DNA of 64,000 bases from Batillaria attramentaria (taxonomy: Eukaryota; Mollusca; Gastropoda; Batillariidae). The notes under the pieces were generated by a model that searched no databases, was not told the DNA's origin, and saw nothing but the letters and a program-made list of their open reading frames with translations. Positions 48,677-58,881 of this stretch are shown piece after piece. The stretch is taken from the NCBI GenBank assembly GCA_018292915.2, contig JACVVK020000193.1, forward strand, positions 62,001 to 126,000, in the 5' to 3' direction. The position numbers and the translations under genes are program-made. How positions within the stretch are numbered: the stretch's first letter is position 1; every line of letters begins with the position of its first letter.

Positions 48677-51600
48677 TTTAATAATAAAATTAGGCAATGT
48701 GAAATACAGTACCTATCTGCACACTGCCCCCCGTTTGTTCTGTGTTACCAGGCGAGATCCCCACATTGTATGTGTAAATTCCCGTCGTCAGTAGGCAGCC
48801 CTTTAGAGAAGGTGCAGGTTCCTGTCCGGTTCTGTGTGTTACTGGTGTCGCTGATGTTGGGCGTCAAGGTTAACGTCACGCCAGGAATTACAGTCACTTG
48901 GCCAGTCTGAAAAGCGGAAAACGACTGCGTTTAGAACTGATCACTTACGCAGTACTTAGCCAATACTAGGCAGATTTAGTAGGACTTCGTAAAGAGGATT
49001 TCGCTGAGCAGCGTAACCCATTTACATGTAAATTAGGCTCACACGGCAGAGGCCGCGAGCTGCTAACCGCGCTGCGATTGGCTGATGGCATCCGCTACGT
49101 GCCTAATTTACATGCAAATGGGTTACGCTGCCCAGCGAAGTCCTCCGTACGAAATCCTACTAAATCTCACTGCTGCGTCCTATGAATTGTAACATATTCG
49201 ACATATACCGACCGAATAATAACAACAATAACAACAACAACACCCCCCCAAAAAAAACAACAACAACAACAAAAACAAACAAAAAAACCAAAACAAAACA
49301 ACAACAAACAAACACAAAAAAACACAAAAACAAGCAAACAAACAAATAAACCCAAAAGGCCAAAAATTATTTTATGTTAAAAAATGCTGATACTGTCGCA
49401 TTTTGTGTACGATGAGCGGTCGTTGTCTAGAAGGAAACCGGCAGTGCTTACAGCAACCTCGACTACGACAGTTTGAAGTGAAAAGTGTAGAATATCACTC
49501 ACTTCTCTTCTCTTCGTCCACGAGCAGGAGTATCTACCGAGGGAGGAATAGACACTGGTGATGTTACTGCTGCCCTGAAGGTTCCAGCGTGTTGTTGCGA
49601 AGGTCAGACCACTGGGCGGCACAACAGCGTGAGCTGCACGAAGTCGGGACACTGAATCACTCTTCATATCATACAAACCTCTATCAATGAACAGGGAAGA
49701 GCGGGGCTACCGAACTAGCGTTACAAATAACTGCCGAACAAGGGGAGGAGCCGGGATAGCCGAGTGGTAGAGCGTTGGAGTCTCAATGCTCGGGTCGGGA
49801 GTTGGAACCCCGGCTGGGGCCAACTATTTGTGCTGCCTTTTTTTTTCTTGCCGCGTGGTGGAAAGGAATGTTAAACTGCCAAACACCCACTAAACCACCT
49901 ACCCAATGAACAAGGTGGACAATTTTGTTTTCTTTGAGAAAGGGCTTCCTGTCACAGCAGCTACAGCATGACAAAAGTACACGGCAACACGTCACAGGAC
50001 AGGAGTACGGGTGTTAGTCAAGATTACCGCGACATTTTCCTGTGCTACTCAAATCTAAAAGTTTCGACGGCAGTTGCTCGCACACAAAGCCGTCTGACGA
50101 TCTTCGCGTATTTAGAACAAGATAGTCCACAGTATGATACATGCAGTTTATATCCCCCCAAAACAACAACAACAACAAAACATCCCTTCACCCCTTAAAA
50201 AAATCCGTTAAAATTATTTGAATATGTAGTTTTGTTGTCAATTACGAACAAACAGGAAACAATAATCAATTTCTATAAAAGGAAACTTACACACAACGTT
50301 CACTTGGCACTGGGGGTTCGCCTGAGAATCAGCACATCTATAGGTGATGCCATAACGCCTCGCTGTTACTTGGTTCGACAGACTGAGGCGACTGGAGCTG
50401 GCATTCACAAATATCAGGCGAAAGAGTCCCGATGGTATACCGGTGTTTAGCTGACAGGACGACGCGTTGCACGTGCCAATTGTCTGTTCTAGTGATGTGC
50501 GAGTTTTGTAGTACCACGTGACAGCATCACTGTACTGGTCACACGTGAAGCTGAAACTGTCGCTGTTCTCCAACACCGCCACAACACCAGACTGACACGG
50601 GGCGAGTTGTAAGCCTAGGAACCCACGTCAAGTACAGCAATATTATTACATTTATCGGTTTCTTACGACTTTCCTGCGCCAACACACGATCGCATAAAGG
50701 AGACTTTGTTTAGATGAAGACTTTATAGACTTGTGAACATATTCAGCAGACATTCTGTTGACATACACAAAGCGCACACCCTTCTAGCAAAGACCTCTGG
50801 ATGTTCCAAGATCTATGCTTCTAGTGTTTCCTATCCGCGTGGTGTACCCAAGCAGGGGGGGGGGGGGAAGAGTGTCTTTAGCCCCCCCCCCCCCCCCCCC
50901 CCCTGGAAAATCAGGTGACTATGGCAAGAGGGGGGGGCAAAGCCATGGTCTTGCCCCCCCCCCTTTCCCCTACCTCTCCCCTACCCCTCTTCCTGCTCTT
51001 CTCCCTCATCCCACCCAACAGAGAACTGTTTTTGCAGTCCGCTCCTCTGATTGCAACCCCCCCCCCCCCCCCCCGCTTTTCACTTTTTTCGGGCAATATC
51101 CTTCTTTTCAGTGGTTCCCTGGTTCGTAAAGGTTTTTTTTGTCTGCGCAGCATCTGATCGCCCCCCCCCCCCCCCCCCCCCCCCCCCGCTGTTCACTTTC
51201 TTCGGGCAACGTTCCCCCCTCCGAGATTCTGCCCCCCCCCTCCCCCCCAACATCTTCCGGCGCCCCTGTTAGGTCAAAGATTGTTCTGATCTGTTTTGGT
51301 GGTGTCTAGCGTCACACCACGAAGACACATGCACAATGACACATGGACAGACAGGCGTGCGTTCAGCTAGCTAAAACGCAGTAGCCGGTGGCAGTGTCAC
51401 GGCTGACGACAATCAACAAACATGGCGGACGTCGTATACGGCCGGTTGAGTTTTCCACGTTCGCACAGCCATTGAACGTCAGTGTGTTGCAATCGGGGCC
51501 GTAGTCTCTCTCTAAGGATCTTTCCAGCGGTTGGGTGGGTGGACGTTTAGGGGTTTAACGTCCTTTTAAACCGCGTATGTATTTCGGGCGGACTGGCACA

Positions 51601-52133
51601 GTCACATTCGCGACTAGCCCAACACAGAATTCTGCCAGAATAAAGCCTTGTAATGGTAGCAACGGCTTCTTTAAAGCATGCTTTTAAGACAACATCATTC
51701 ACTGGGAAGCACTAACAGAACGTGAGGTATTTTTCTATACGAGTTCACGTGCCATCGTGTACTCCAAAATCGTGACAATCTTGGGAGAAAATGTTTTGTG
51801 GATAACCTCACTCAGTTACTGACAGCTGGAAATGGAAATTTCAAATCAGACACTTTTACAGCGTAAATTTATGCTTTAGGCCTAAAGCACCCCCCCCCCC
51901 CACCCAGATCCGGCCTGCGTAGGAACATAGGCGTAGAACAAATTGCACGACATACAATAAGGGGGTCATCAAGAGAATATGTGTATAGATAGACATATAG
52001 ATATATAGATATAGTATGTAAAGGTTCTCAGCGGCTTTGTCCGGTCGAGGTCGTCATTGCAGCGATACAAACAAAAACAACAACAACAAGAAAAAACCCA
52101 ACCAACCAAACAACAACAACAACAACAGCAACG

Positions 52134-52211
<78 letters not shown>

Positions 52212-53742
52212 TAGAGAGGCAGAAGCCTACTTGGTCATGGTTATTCAAACGAGTATGGCTATCATCATGTGAAGTTAGGTGTCTCAGGTGATCGCAGGTT
52301 CTGAGAAAAATGCAATGTTACAGATTCCCATGGACAGCGTGTATGGTCTTGCCCTTAAGTCAAAGTCATTCAAACAATATGTGTCCGTAAAGATCTTAGC
52401 CACGTCTATCATATTATGCCAGATTTGATGTCTCTGGTGTTTGTAGTTCTTACGAAAATGCCAACGTTAACATTCACAACAGACAACTCTAATGACCTTG
52501 ATCATTTAGTCAAGGTCATTCTAGAGGGTATACCTGGAAAGATCTTATTGCTGTCTGTCATCAAATCAAACTTAGTGCCTCTGGTGTTTTTGTTTCTGCG
52601 AAAATGCCAACGCCATTTTTTTAAGGTTTACGCAAAAATCTTGTATGACCTTGCTCTTTACTCAAAGTCACTGCATACAGGTATGCCAGTAAAGGTCTTT
52701 TCAGTCTTTATCATCATGCAAAGTGTGATGCCTCTGGTGTTTGTAGATTCTCAACAACAACAAAATCAATGTTGACATTTCAAACAAACAGCGTTAATTA
52801 CCTTGACCTTGAGTCAATGTCTTTCATAAGCGTACGTTTCGAAAGGTCTTGTCAATGCCTATCAGCAAGCCAAGCTTGGTGGCTCTGCTGTTTTTCGTTT
52901 CTGAGAAAATGCCACCGTTAAAGCTTTTAAGAAAAGTTTTCCACACATAGCTTGTACTGCCGTGATCTTGATACAGGTATGTCATTAAAGGTCTTATCAA
53001 TATCTACCATCATACCAAGTTTAATGCCTGTGGTCTTTGTAGACTCTGAGAAAATGCCCATATTATATTTCCAAACAGACAGCTTTAATGACCATGCCCT
53101 TGAGTCAAGGTCAATCAAATGGGTATATTTTCAAAGGTCTTGTTGTTGTATATCAGCATCTCACGTTTGGTAGCCGCGAATTAGCCTTTGTTGCTTGCGC
53201 GGCGTTAAGCCCTAAATAACTAACTAACTCTCACGTTTGGTGCCTCTGCTATTTGTAGGTTCTGAGAAAATGACAATGTTAATGTTTGAGGGACACACAC
53301 AATGACACAGACAGACGACGTAGGGTTAATTAATACATAGACTCACTTTGTTACACAAGTGGGCCCTAAACCAACCAGTCAAACAAACAAACAAACAACA
53401 ATAACAACTACTACAACAACAACAACAACTACTGCTACTACAACAAAAACACCGAAACACACAAATATAATTTCCTTTGCTCATTAGCTGTCTACAACGC
53501 CCGGCACTGCTTGTCTCAGTAGATAGTTGTAGATAACACGTACTACGTACGGTCTACAAAATACGCCGGCCTGACGCGGTTTCCGTTAAAATATGCTACT
53601 GAGTGAGCACGCACTTTACTTGTGGTGACTAAAAAACATAAAAAGAGGTTGTTTGCATGCTCGATCGTGATGAAGTGATATTACCTGAACAGGTGAAGGC
53701 CAGAGACAGTGTCAGCGTAAAGGCCCACCAGTGTCGCTTCAT
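41761..53742 (-). CDS. Second Ig-superfamily type I receptor, 11 exons, frame interrupted by single-base indels
   Basis: Exons, 5' to 3': 53742-53685 (signal peptide), 50614-50291 (Ig1, six Cys), 49633-49503 and 48906-48713 (split Ig2), 48561-48276 (Ig3), 47689-47423 (Ig4, with CEDAGHYTCTASNGVG), 46972-46626 (Ig5, with GFYRLTLTNSQG), 45428-45292 (membrane helix), 44489-44364, 42858-42747 and 41801-41761 (tail, TAA). Borders are AG/GT and phases fit (mostly phase 1) only if 48906-48713, 48561-48276, 45428-45292 and 42858-42747 each hold one extra base. Exon 46972-46626 needs one extra and one missing. The sum is then 2019 nt, about 672 residues. Every shift is at or beside a short G or C run. 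The architecture parallels the receptor at 3082-16630 but with another tail. It is either a real gene with assembly errors or a recent pseudogene. Confidence 0.75.
42747..42858 (-). other. Cytoplasmic-tail exon B, duplicate of exon A
   Basis: 112 nt, AG/GTAGGC borders. Nearly the same GTGGAAGGAGA...CATGTGTATTCAG...GAAGACAA...GA-TAC sequence as 44364-44489, giving DMDHVYS and then NEDNRPDTTFL. There is an extra G in TTCAGGAGGCC where exon A has TTCAGAGGC. It shifts the frame, and removing it restores phase 1-1. Confidence 0.65.
43397..43491 (+). repeat. (TG)n microsatellite in an intron of the second receptor
   Basis: Nearly pure TG with two TTG/GGT interruptions, between tail exons A and B. 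Confidence 0.95.
44364..44489 (-). other. Cytoplasmic-tail exon A with VPYEL and HVYSEA tyrosines
   Basis: 126 nt, phase 1-1, AG/GTAAGC borders. Encodes PVVPYELPDVEGEMDHVYSE and on, then ANEDNRRDTTFL. The second tyrosine is in a VYSE context, as in some Ig-receptor tails. It is paralogous to 42747-42858. Confidence 0.7.
44672..44790 (-). mobile_element. tRNA-derived SINE, truncated
   Basis: Minus-strand head GGAGCCGGGGTGGCCGAATG followed by GTTAGAGCGTTGG and GTTCGTATCCCGGCTGG. The tail is replaced by a poly-G run at 44669-44683. It lies in an intron between the membrane and tail exons. Confidence 0.65.
45292..45428 (-). other. Transmembrane exon of the second Ig receptor, with one extra base
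   Basis: One frame reads SSTTVLAIGLGAGLALTL; the next frame reads LIVVIVCVWLWRAES. Together they form a single helix of about 25 residues with a basic end. The switch is at GCC near 45364, where one C is surplus. With it removed the exon is phase 0-1 and matches both neighbours. Confidence 0.7.
45543..45668 (+). repeat. (CA)n-(CACG)n microsatellite
   Basis: CA repeats with CTA, CCA and CAA interruptions that end in CACGCACG units. It lies just upstream (minus strand) of the transmembrane exon. Confidence 0.9.
46245..46535 (-). mobile_element. tRNA-derived SINE of a second family
   Basis: On the minus strand GTAGGTGTAGTGGTTAGCAC and GGGTTCGAATCCCAACCGAG form A and B boxes, followed by about 200 bp that includes GGGCCCAATGGATGAGGCTG. 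It differs in head and body from the GGTGGCCGAATGG family. It lies close to the Ig5 exon 46626. Confidence 0.6.
47185..47328 (+). mobile_element. tRNA-derived SINE, 3' part
   Basis: Begins inside box B (AGTTCGAATCCCGGCTGGGG) and keeps the complete tail GATATCACCCTTACGTGATG / AAAAGGACGTTAAACTCC / AACACCCACC. It lies in the intron after the Ig4 exon. Confidence 0.65.
48623..48675 (+). repeat. (GA)n microsatellite
   Basis: About 26 GA units, 38 bases from the Ig2 exon border at 48713 and on the intron side. Confidence 0.95.
48974..49165. mobile_element. Foldback element with 65-bp arms
   Basis: Arms 48974-49038 and 49101-49165 are inverse copies with about six mismatches by eye (starting ATTTAGTAGGA, ending AATTAGGC), around a 62-bp spacer. 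It lies in the intron that splits Ig2 of the second receptor. Confidence 0.75.
49747..49907 (+). mobile_element. tRNA-derived SINE
   Basis: Forward copy: GGATAGCCGAGTGGTAGAGC, GTTGGAACCCCGGCTGGGGC, then a tail lacking the GATATCACCC block but keeping GGTGGAAAGGAATGTTAAAC and AACACCCACTAAACCACC. Confidence 0.65.
50690..51275. repeat. C-run-rich repeat in intron 1 of the second receptor
   Basis: Long C runs (50881-50903, 51059-51074, 51162-51187) separated by similar blocks (TTTTCACTTTTTTCGGGCAA and TGTTCACTTTCTTCGGGCAA). Ends CCGGCGCCCCTG, reminiscent of the element ending at 34567. Open frames here are proline-rich translations of the C runs. Confidence 0.5.
52133..52210 (+). repeat. (CA)n microsatellite at an element end
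   Basis: About 38 CA units directly abutting the inverted element at 52211. Confidence 0.95.
52211..53373 (-). mobile_element. Inverted copy of the 12343-14551 element family
   Basis: Starts with TTAGAGAGGCAGAAGCCTAC and ends with ACAGACGACGTAGGGTTAAT followed by ACATAGACTC...TTGTTACACAAG. These are the inverse of the left and right ends of the element at 12343. Internal units (CTTGAGTCAAGGTCAATCAA, TCTGAGAAAATGCC) are more decayed. It is in intron 1 of the second receptor. Confidence 0.65.
53685..53742 (-). other. Signal-peptide exon of the second Ig receptor
   Basis: ATG at 53742 opens MKRHWWAFTLTLSLAFTCSG, a basic start and hydrophobic core, and ends in phase 1 at a GTAATA donor. The next exon, at 50614, restores the frame directly into the first Ig domain. 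Confidence 0.8.
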
Positions 53743-54114
53743 GGTTAATGTCGGCTTTCACCTCGCATGATCTCGCGTATTGCTAGGTCTGTTAGAAGTT
53801 GTACTGTATCCAATATGCCCGGTATGTCAAAGACTCTTTGAGTGGAGTATATGTGCTGATAGCCAGGTGCACTTCCCTCACTGCCTGTCTAATGCCGTGT
53901 GGCACACGGAAAATTAACTTCCGTGTTTTGATGTTCTTGTTTGGAAGGGTTTTTCAAAGGGGTTCTTTATCCGAGTATGGAAAAGCCCGGTGTCTACGTT
54001 AGCAAAGACATCAGATGTATTTTTAAATTGTTTCTCAGACGTGACCATGGTTTTCTGGAAGGGAAAGGAAAACGGAAGTTGTAACTGTTCCGGGAAAGCG
54101 CACTGCCTTTTGTA

Positions 54115-54704
54115 CTAGGGGTGTTCGGTTTTACCGGTTTTCCGGTTAAAATCGGTCCGACTTTCTCACGGTTCGGTAAACCGGTTTGGCCTTAAAAAAC
54201 CGGAAAACCGCGGTTTTTCTAAGGGACATCACGCGTCGTTTTTCAGCCCGTTACAAGACACCCTCCTCCTCCCCCTCCTCCTTATCATCATCATCATGTT
54301 GTTGTTGTTGTTGTTGTTAGCTGAACAGGGAAACCGGGGTGGCCGAATGGCGGTAGAGCGTTGGACTTCCAACTTTCGGGTCGTGAGTTCAAATCCCGGC
54401 TAGGATTTGTGCTGGCTTTTTCATCGTTGCCTCGTCTTTGATATCATCCGTATGTGGTGGAAAAGGACTTAAACTCCCAAACACCCACCAAACCACCCTT
54501 GTTGGCTGAACATTTCCAACGCAGGGGTACAGGAAGCCGGAGTACTAGGAGACCCCCCTCCCTTCCCCCCTTTCATCTCTTGGGGAAACGTTAGAAACAA
54601 TGATGACGTATACATAGCCGCGGTTAACCGGTTTTAAACCTCGGTTTTCTATTGGAAATACCGGTTAAAAACCGGTTTGAGAAATCGTACCGGTTCCACC
54701 CTCT
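54115..54704. mobile_element. MITE-like element with AACCGGT-rich inverted ends, SINE inserted
   Basis: The left end GGGGTGTTCGGTTTTACCGG followed by TTTTCCGGTTAAAA mirrors the right end CCGGTTAAAAACCGGTTTGA followed by CGTACCGGTTCCACCC. The centre contains (CCT)n, (GTT)n and a complete SINE (54327-54503). Confidence 0.55.
54327..54503 (+). mobile_element. tRNA-derived SINE nested in a MITE
   Basis: GGGGTGGCCGAATGGCGGTA, GAGTTCAAATCCCGGCTAGG, then TTTGATATCATCCGTATGTG and GGAAAAGGACTTAAACTCCC and AACACCCACC. All family parts are present. Confidence 0.75.
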
Positions 54705-54845
54705 ATTTTGTACAGCGCCACCCATTTTTTCCTGCACATAATGTTGTTCAGGCTGCTTTAGCTGGGTTGGAATAGAATCTCTGCAACTGACATGAATGTG
54801 ACGTTTGAATCGATTTGGTGTAGGAAAATCCCTTACCAAACTGCG

Positions 54846-55005
54846 AGGAGCCAGGATAGCCGAGTGGTAGAGCGTTGGACTCTCGATGCTCGAATCCGGC
54901 TGGGGCCAAATACTTGTGCTGATCTTTTTGCTCGTTATCCTGTATTTGATATCACCCTAGCGTGGTGGAAAAGGACGTTAAACTTCCACCCACCCACTCT
55001 TACTA
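54846..55005 (+). mobile_element. tRNA-derived SINE
   Basis: GGATAGCCGAGTGGTAGAGC, GTTGGACTCTCGATGCTCG, a shortened box B (AATCCGGCTGGGGCC), then GATATCACCCTAGCGTGGTG and AAAAGGACGTTAAACTTCC. It is on the same strand as, and 342 bases from, the preceding copy. Confidence 0.75.
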
Positions 55006-56562
55006 AATTGCTGTCCACCATGGGATTCGAAGCATGTCTCAGGATTACCCACTTGGCCAAATCCCTTTTTTCTGATGAATGCGTGTTGCCGAGAAGCCAA
55101 ACATTATGCTGCACGTCACGCACACACTTCTATGCCGTACAATAATGATAATAATAATTTGTTTTACCTCCTCCCCTAGTGTAATTATCACCCCCCCCCC
55201 CAATTATAGTGGATTTTAATCGGCCAGATTTTAAAATGTCTCTAATACATTTCTCCAGGTATCATTATGAAGTATAACTTCATAAAGATCAAAATTGTAC
55301 AGTCAATTTCCAAGTTCATGGTTAAAGATGAAAGATGCACTTCAAATAAGAGTGTGTTTCTCTTGTGTTTGTGGGGATAGGAAAACTATTTTTTTACTTC
55401 TACGTAGAGATAAAAATTGAAACAACCGAATCCACTCCAAGCCAACTGGTCTCTCTGAACTCAAGGTTTCCTTTCCTGTAGTATAGTTATTTGCTATCCC
55501 GCCCTTGTCACTCCCCTCACAAATAACGTACGCTTAACAAGTAGTGTTGGCGGGCGAGGTTTACAGCTTCGTGTCTTGCTTTTACTCTAATCTTTCTGCC
55601 AAGCGGACAAAAGGCTCTTGTAGAGCTCTTCACAATCCGTATGACACAAACAGGAAAACCTGCAACGTATGGAAACCGGTTTGGCAAACAACCTAAGAAG
55701 GCTGACCCCGTTTAAATCACAAATCCCATCCACCCAGCCACTACCCTTCCCCTTACTCCATGATTACACAAACAACAGAGTGTTCAGTTCATAAGTATCT
55801 TCTGATTTTTACCACGAGTTCTTCTTTTTCCATACAGTGACTAACGGTGGACATGCCGATTATTTGTTGTTTTTTTTTTTCGTCTGCACATCTGTGTGTA
55901 CCAGAGCAGGGTATGCGAGCCAATGCCTGCGATCTTTTTGCGTGTGCACATGTTGAACACGCAGGATCGTCGGTTTAACGTCATGCTTTGTATATGTGTA
56001 TATTTTATTTTACTGAGCATGTCTGCAAACGAAGCGAAATTGCTTTCTGCAGGTCAAAGAACACAAATGCACGAGACCTCAAAATGCCTATGTATTCCCT
56101 ATCATCCTCAGCCCTTCCATTGCTTCCGAAACAAAAATAATCGTGCACAGAGGTCTGAGAGAAGTTTAAAAAAAATTGGGGGTAGGCCACTTACTGATTT
56201 TTCCAGACATGACCGGCTTGGAGACCAGAGATATGATGCGTTGCATGTCATTTTGTGTCGACATTTGTCTGCTGCCGCCGCGTTAGTTGCGAGGTAAAAT
56301 TATCACCCATGTCACTTACGGGCTTCCGTAGGAATGTGTCTAATACGAGTAGGAAAAAAACTACAACCAGCAACACAGGACGAAGACCCACAGACGACTG
56401 TGCAGCACGTTAATGGCGCATGCAAGCACAACACAATTCATACTTTATACTGAGCGTCTTTAAACTGTAGAGTGTAGTGGTCGTAATATTATGGTATATT
56501 ATAGTTTATATAGTTTACTCAGATGTAAACAGTCATCAAATTTTCTTTAGATGTTTCCTTTA

Positions 56563-56631
<69 letters not shown>

Positions 56632-56836
56632 GTAAATGCTTTTGGAACGAATCCGCATGATTTTATTGTAACGGGTAAAAGATAAAATAATTGAGCGTAT
56701 ATATAACCGTGTAAACCTTTAAAAGAAACACACACACACACACAACACACACACACACACACGCTTTGAAAAAATGAAATAAGAAGTGGAAAGAAAGCAA
56801 TATATATACAAAAATATACAAAGCCATAATGTCTAG

Positions 56837-56913
<77 letters not shown>
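56563..56913 (+). repeat. Three (CA)n microsatellites
   Basis: Runs at about 56563-56628, 56729-56762 and 56838-56913, separated by unique AT-rich sequence. Confidence 0.9.
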
Positions 56914-56914
<1 letters not shown>

Positions 56915-57892
56915 GACCTGTTGTCAGTCGAATAATTACACACATGGACAACGTTCTGCTTGTATGTAAACAATATAAAAATGCAAAGTAATCAAAGTCT
57001 TTTTTTCACGCTAGATCAGCGTGCGAACGAGACACGTGTACTCCGACAAACAAACACACACCTGTGCGGTTGCCATGGAGGAATCGTTTTAATCAGTGAG
57101 CTTGCATGGCTACAAGCGTCTAGCTTACATGTTAATTCCCACTAAAGTCCATGGCCGAACTATGGAAATGACGTTTTCTTTTAATCACACTACTTGGTAG
57201 GACTGAAGAATTTTCACAGGCTTGACTTGTTTAAATTTTCGAGATGCTATAGTGCTAGAACGCTGAAGCTCGGTTCATTATTAAAAAAGAATAGTAATTT
57301 CGAAATACATAACACGTTTTTAAACGTAAATACTTAAAATCTTAAATACTCAATCATTTCGAAAAAGGAGACATTCTGATGCAAATTTCTTGGAAACGTC
57401 GGCAAAGCTAGCAATATGTAACACCATTCATACTGCACATACACTATACATGTTTACTGCACATACACTCAAGATGCTACATTCATACTGCACTACACTC
57501 TAGGTGCTACCAAAAATTACAAAAAAGGAGAAGGAATCCATATTTCTCAAGTAAACGTAAGAGATTATAATCATTACATATCATTCATTAGCGGATTTTC
57601 CCCTTTGATCTCTCCCGTTGCATAAGTGCGGGTATCTCACTAGTGATGATAACTCATGTGACACATGACAACCATTTCTGTGTGTTCCCTGCCGAGGTTT
57701 TATCTATTCAGTTAGAAAGAACAGAGATATAACCCTTCCGCAGAAAATCACGGAGGAAAGTATTACTACGCCTGGTGCGCGTCACCACAACCTTTACTTC
57801 TTGTGTCAACACGGCCGACAAAAACGAAACATGTTTACGGCTCGGTATCGCTGTTTTCAACTTCATCAACCAGTTGTTCAAGCAAAAATGAT

Positions 57893-58145
57893 TTTACCCG
57901 ATACCTAACAAGCACTGCTTACTCAAATCATGGACAGCTTCAACGAACACTAACCAAAATCCGTTCTCAAAAAGTTGACTCGAAACTGGCCTGTTCCGGG
58001 CACCGGACTAATTCGCTGACTGGACTGGCCGTGGCAAGCTAGGCGCAAATAACGCTGTTGACTTTCGAGACGACACGAGACTATACCTAAAATGCACTGC
58101 GTACTCAGATCAAAGCCAGTTTCAAAGCTTTCCAACCAAAAGTCT
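57893..58145. repeat. Weak tandem duplication, unit about 180 bp
   Basis: ATACCTAACAAGCACTGCTT followed by ACTCAAATCA (57900) matches ATACCTAAAATGCACTGCGT followed by ACTCAGATCA (58083), with flanking similarity on each side. Confidence 0.4.
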
Positions 58146-58751
58146 GTGACATAAAGCAGAATCGAGTCTAGTCACTGCAGTCGTCTGCTATCCGCTGTGA
58201 ATTACGGCAAGCGTATTCCTTGTCAGTCTAGATCTCTGATTAAACCGAAGCTCCTTGAATCGTTCGAATCATGCAGGCAATTATAAAATGTAGCTGTTGG
58301 TGGAAGGACACATTAATCGTTGTACATGTACATGCAGTCAAAGTATTAGAAGCAGCACTCACGAATCGTCACATTTCACGAAGAATCGAGGTGGGAAGAT
58401 GCAAGACCCAGCAGTTAGACCATGCTCGCACAACGCAAACAGAGCTTGCATGTTCTGGTTTCGCATTGACTTTGCACATTTCTATTTCCTTCACAGTGTT
58501 ACCAGGTTTGTGTATTCAGTCGAAGTTAAGAACTTTTGTTTTTGTTTGGGTTTGAGTGAACTGACATTGTACTGGTGGCATCAGAAGGCGCACTTTTTTC
58601 TGTCGCGTACTGATCTCATGACCAATCCGAGCGTCTGCTATGCGCTGCCGAGTTGCCGATTCCCGAAAATTACAAGTAGATTTCCGCTTTTAGCCGGATA
58701 AGATCTCACAATGCACCACGCATGAGAGAAAAAAGGATGATAAAGCCGTTT

Positions 58752-58881
58752 CACCATACGACTTGGTTGAATACCGACTCGTATTTGCTCCATGACGCGA
58801 TCTGTCGCTTCGCTAAAGCTCAGTGACGGTTCTGCATCATGGAGCAAATACGAGTCGGTATTCAACCAAGTCATATGGTGT
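58752..58881. repeat. Near-perfect hairpin: 44-bp arms, 42-bp loop
   Basis: Arm 58752-58795 (CACCATACGACTTGG...GCTCCATGA) and arm 58838-58881 (TCATGGAGC...CCAAGTCATATGGTG) are inverse copies with one mismatch found by eye. Weaker pairing continues outward (AGCCGTTT / AACAGCT). It could be a foldback element or an RNA hairpin locus. Confidence 0.8.

Noticed and set aside
50815..51272. Proline-rich open frames
   Set aside because: They are produced by long poly-C runs; no start context, no splice borders, and the run lengths are not reliable.
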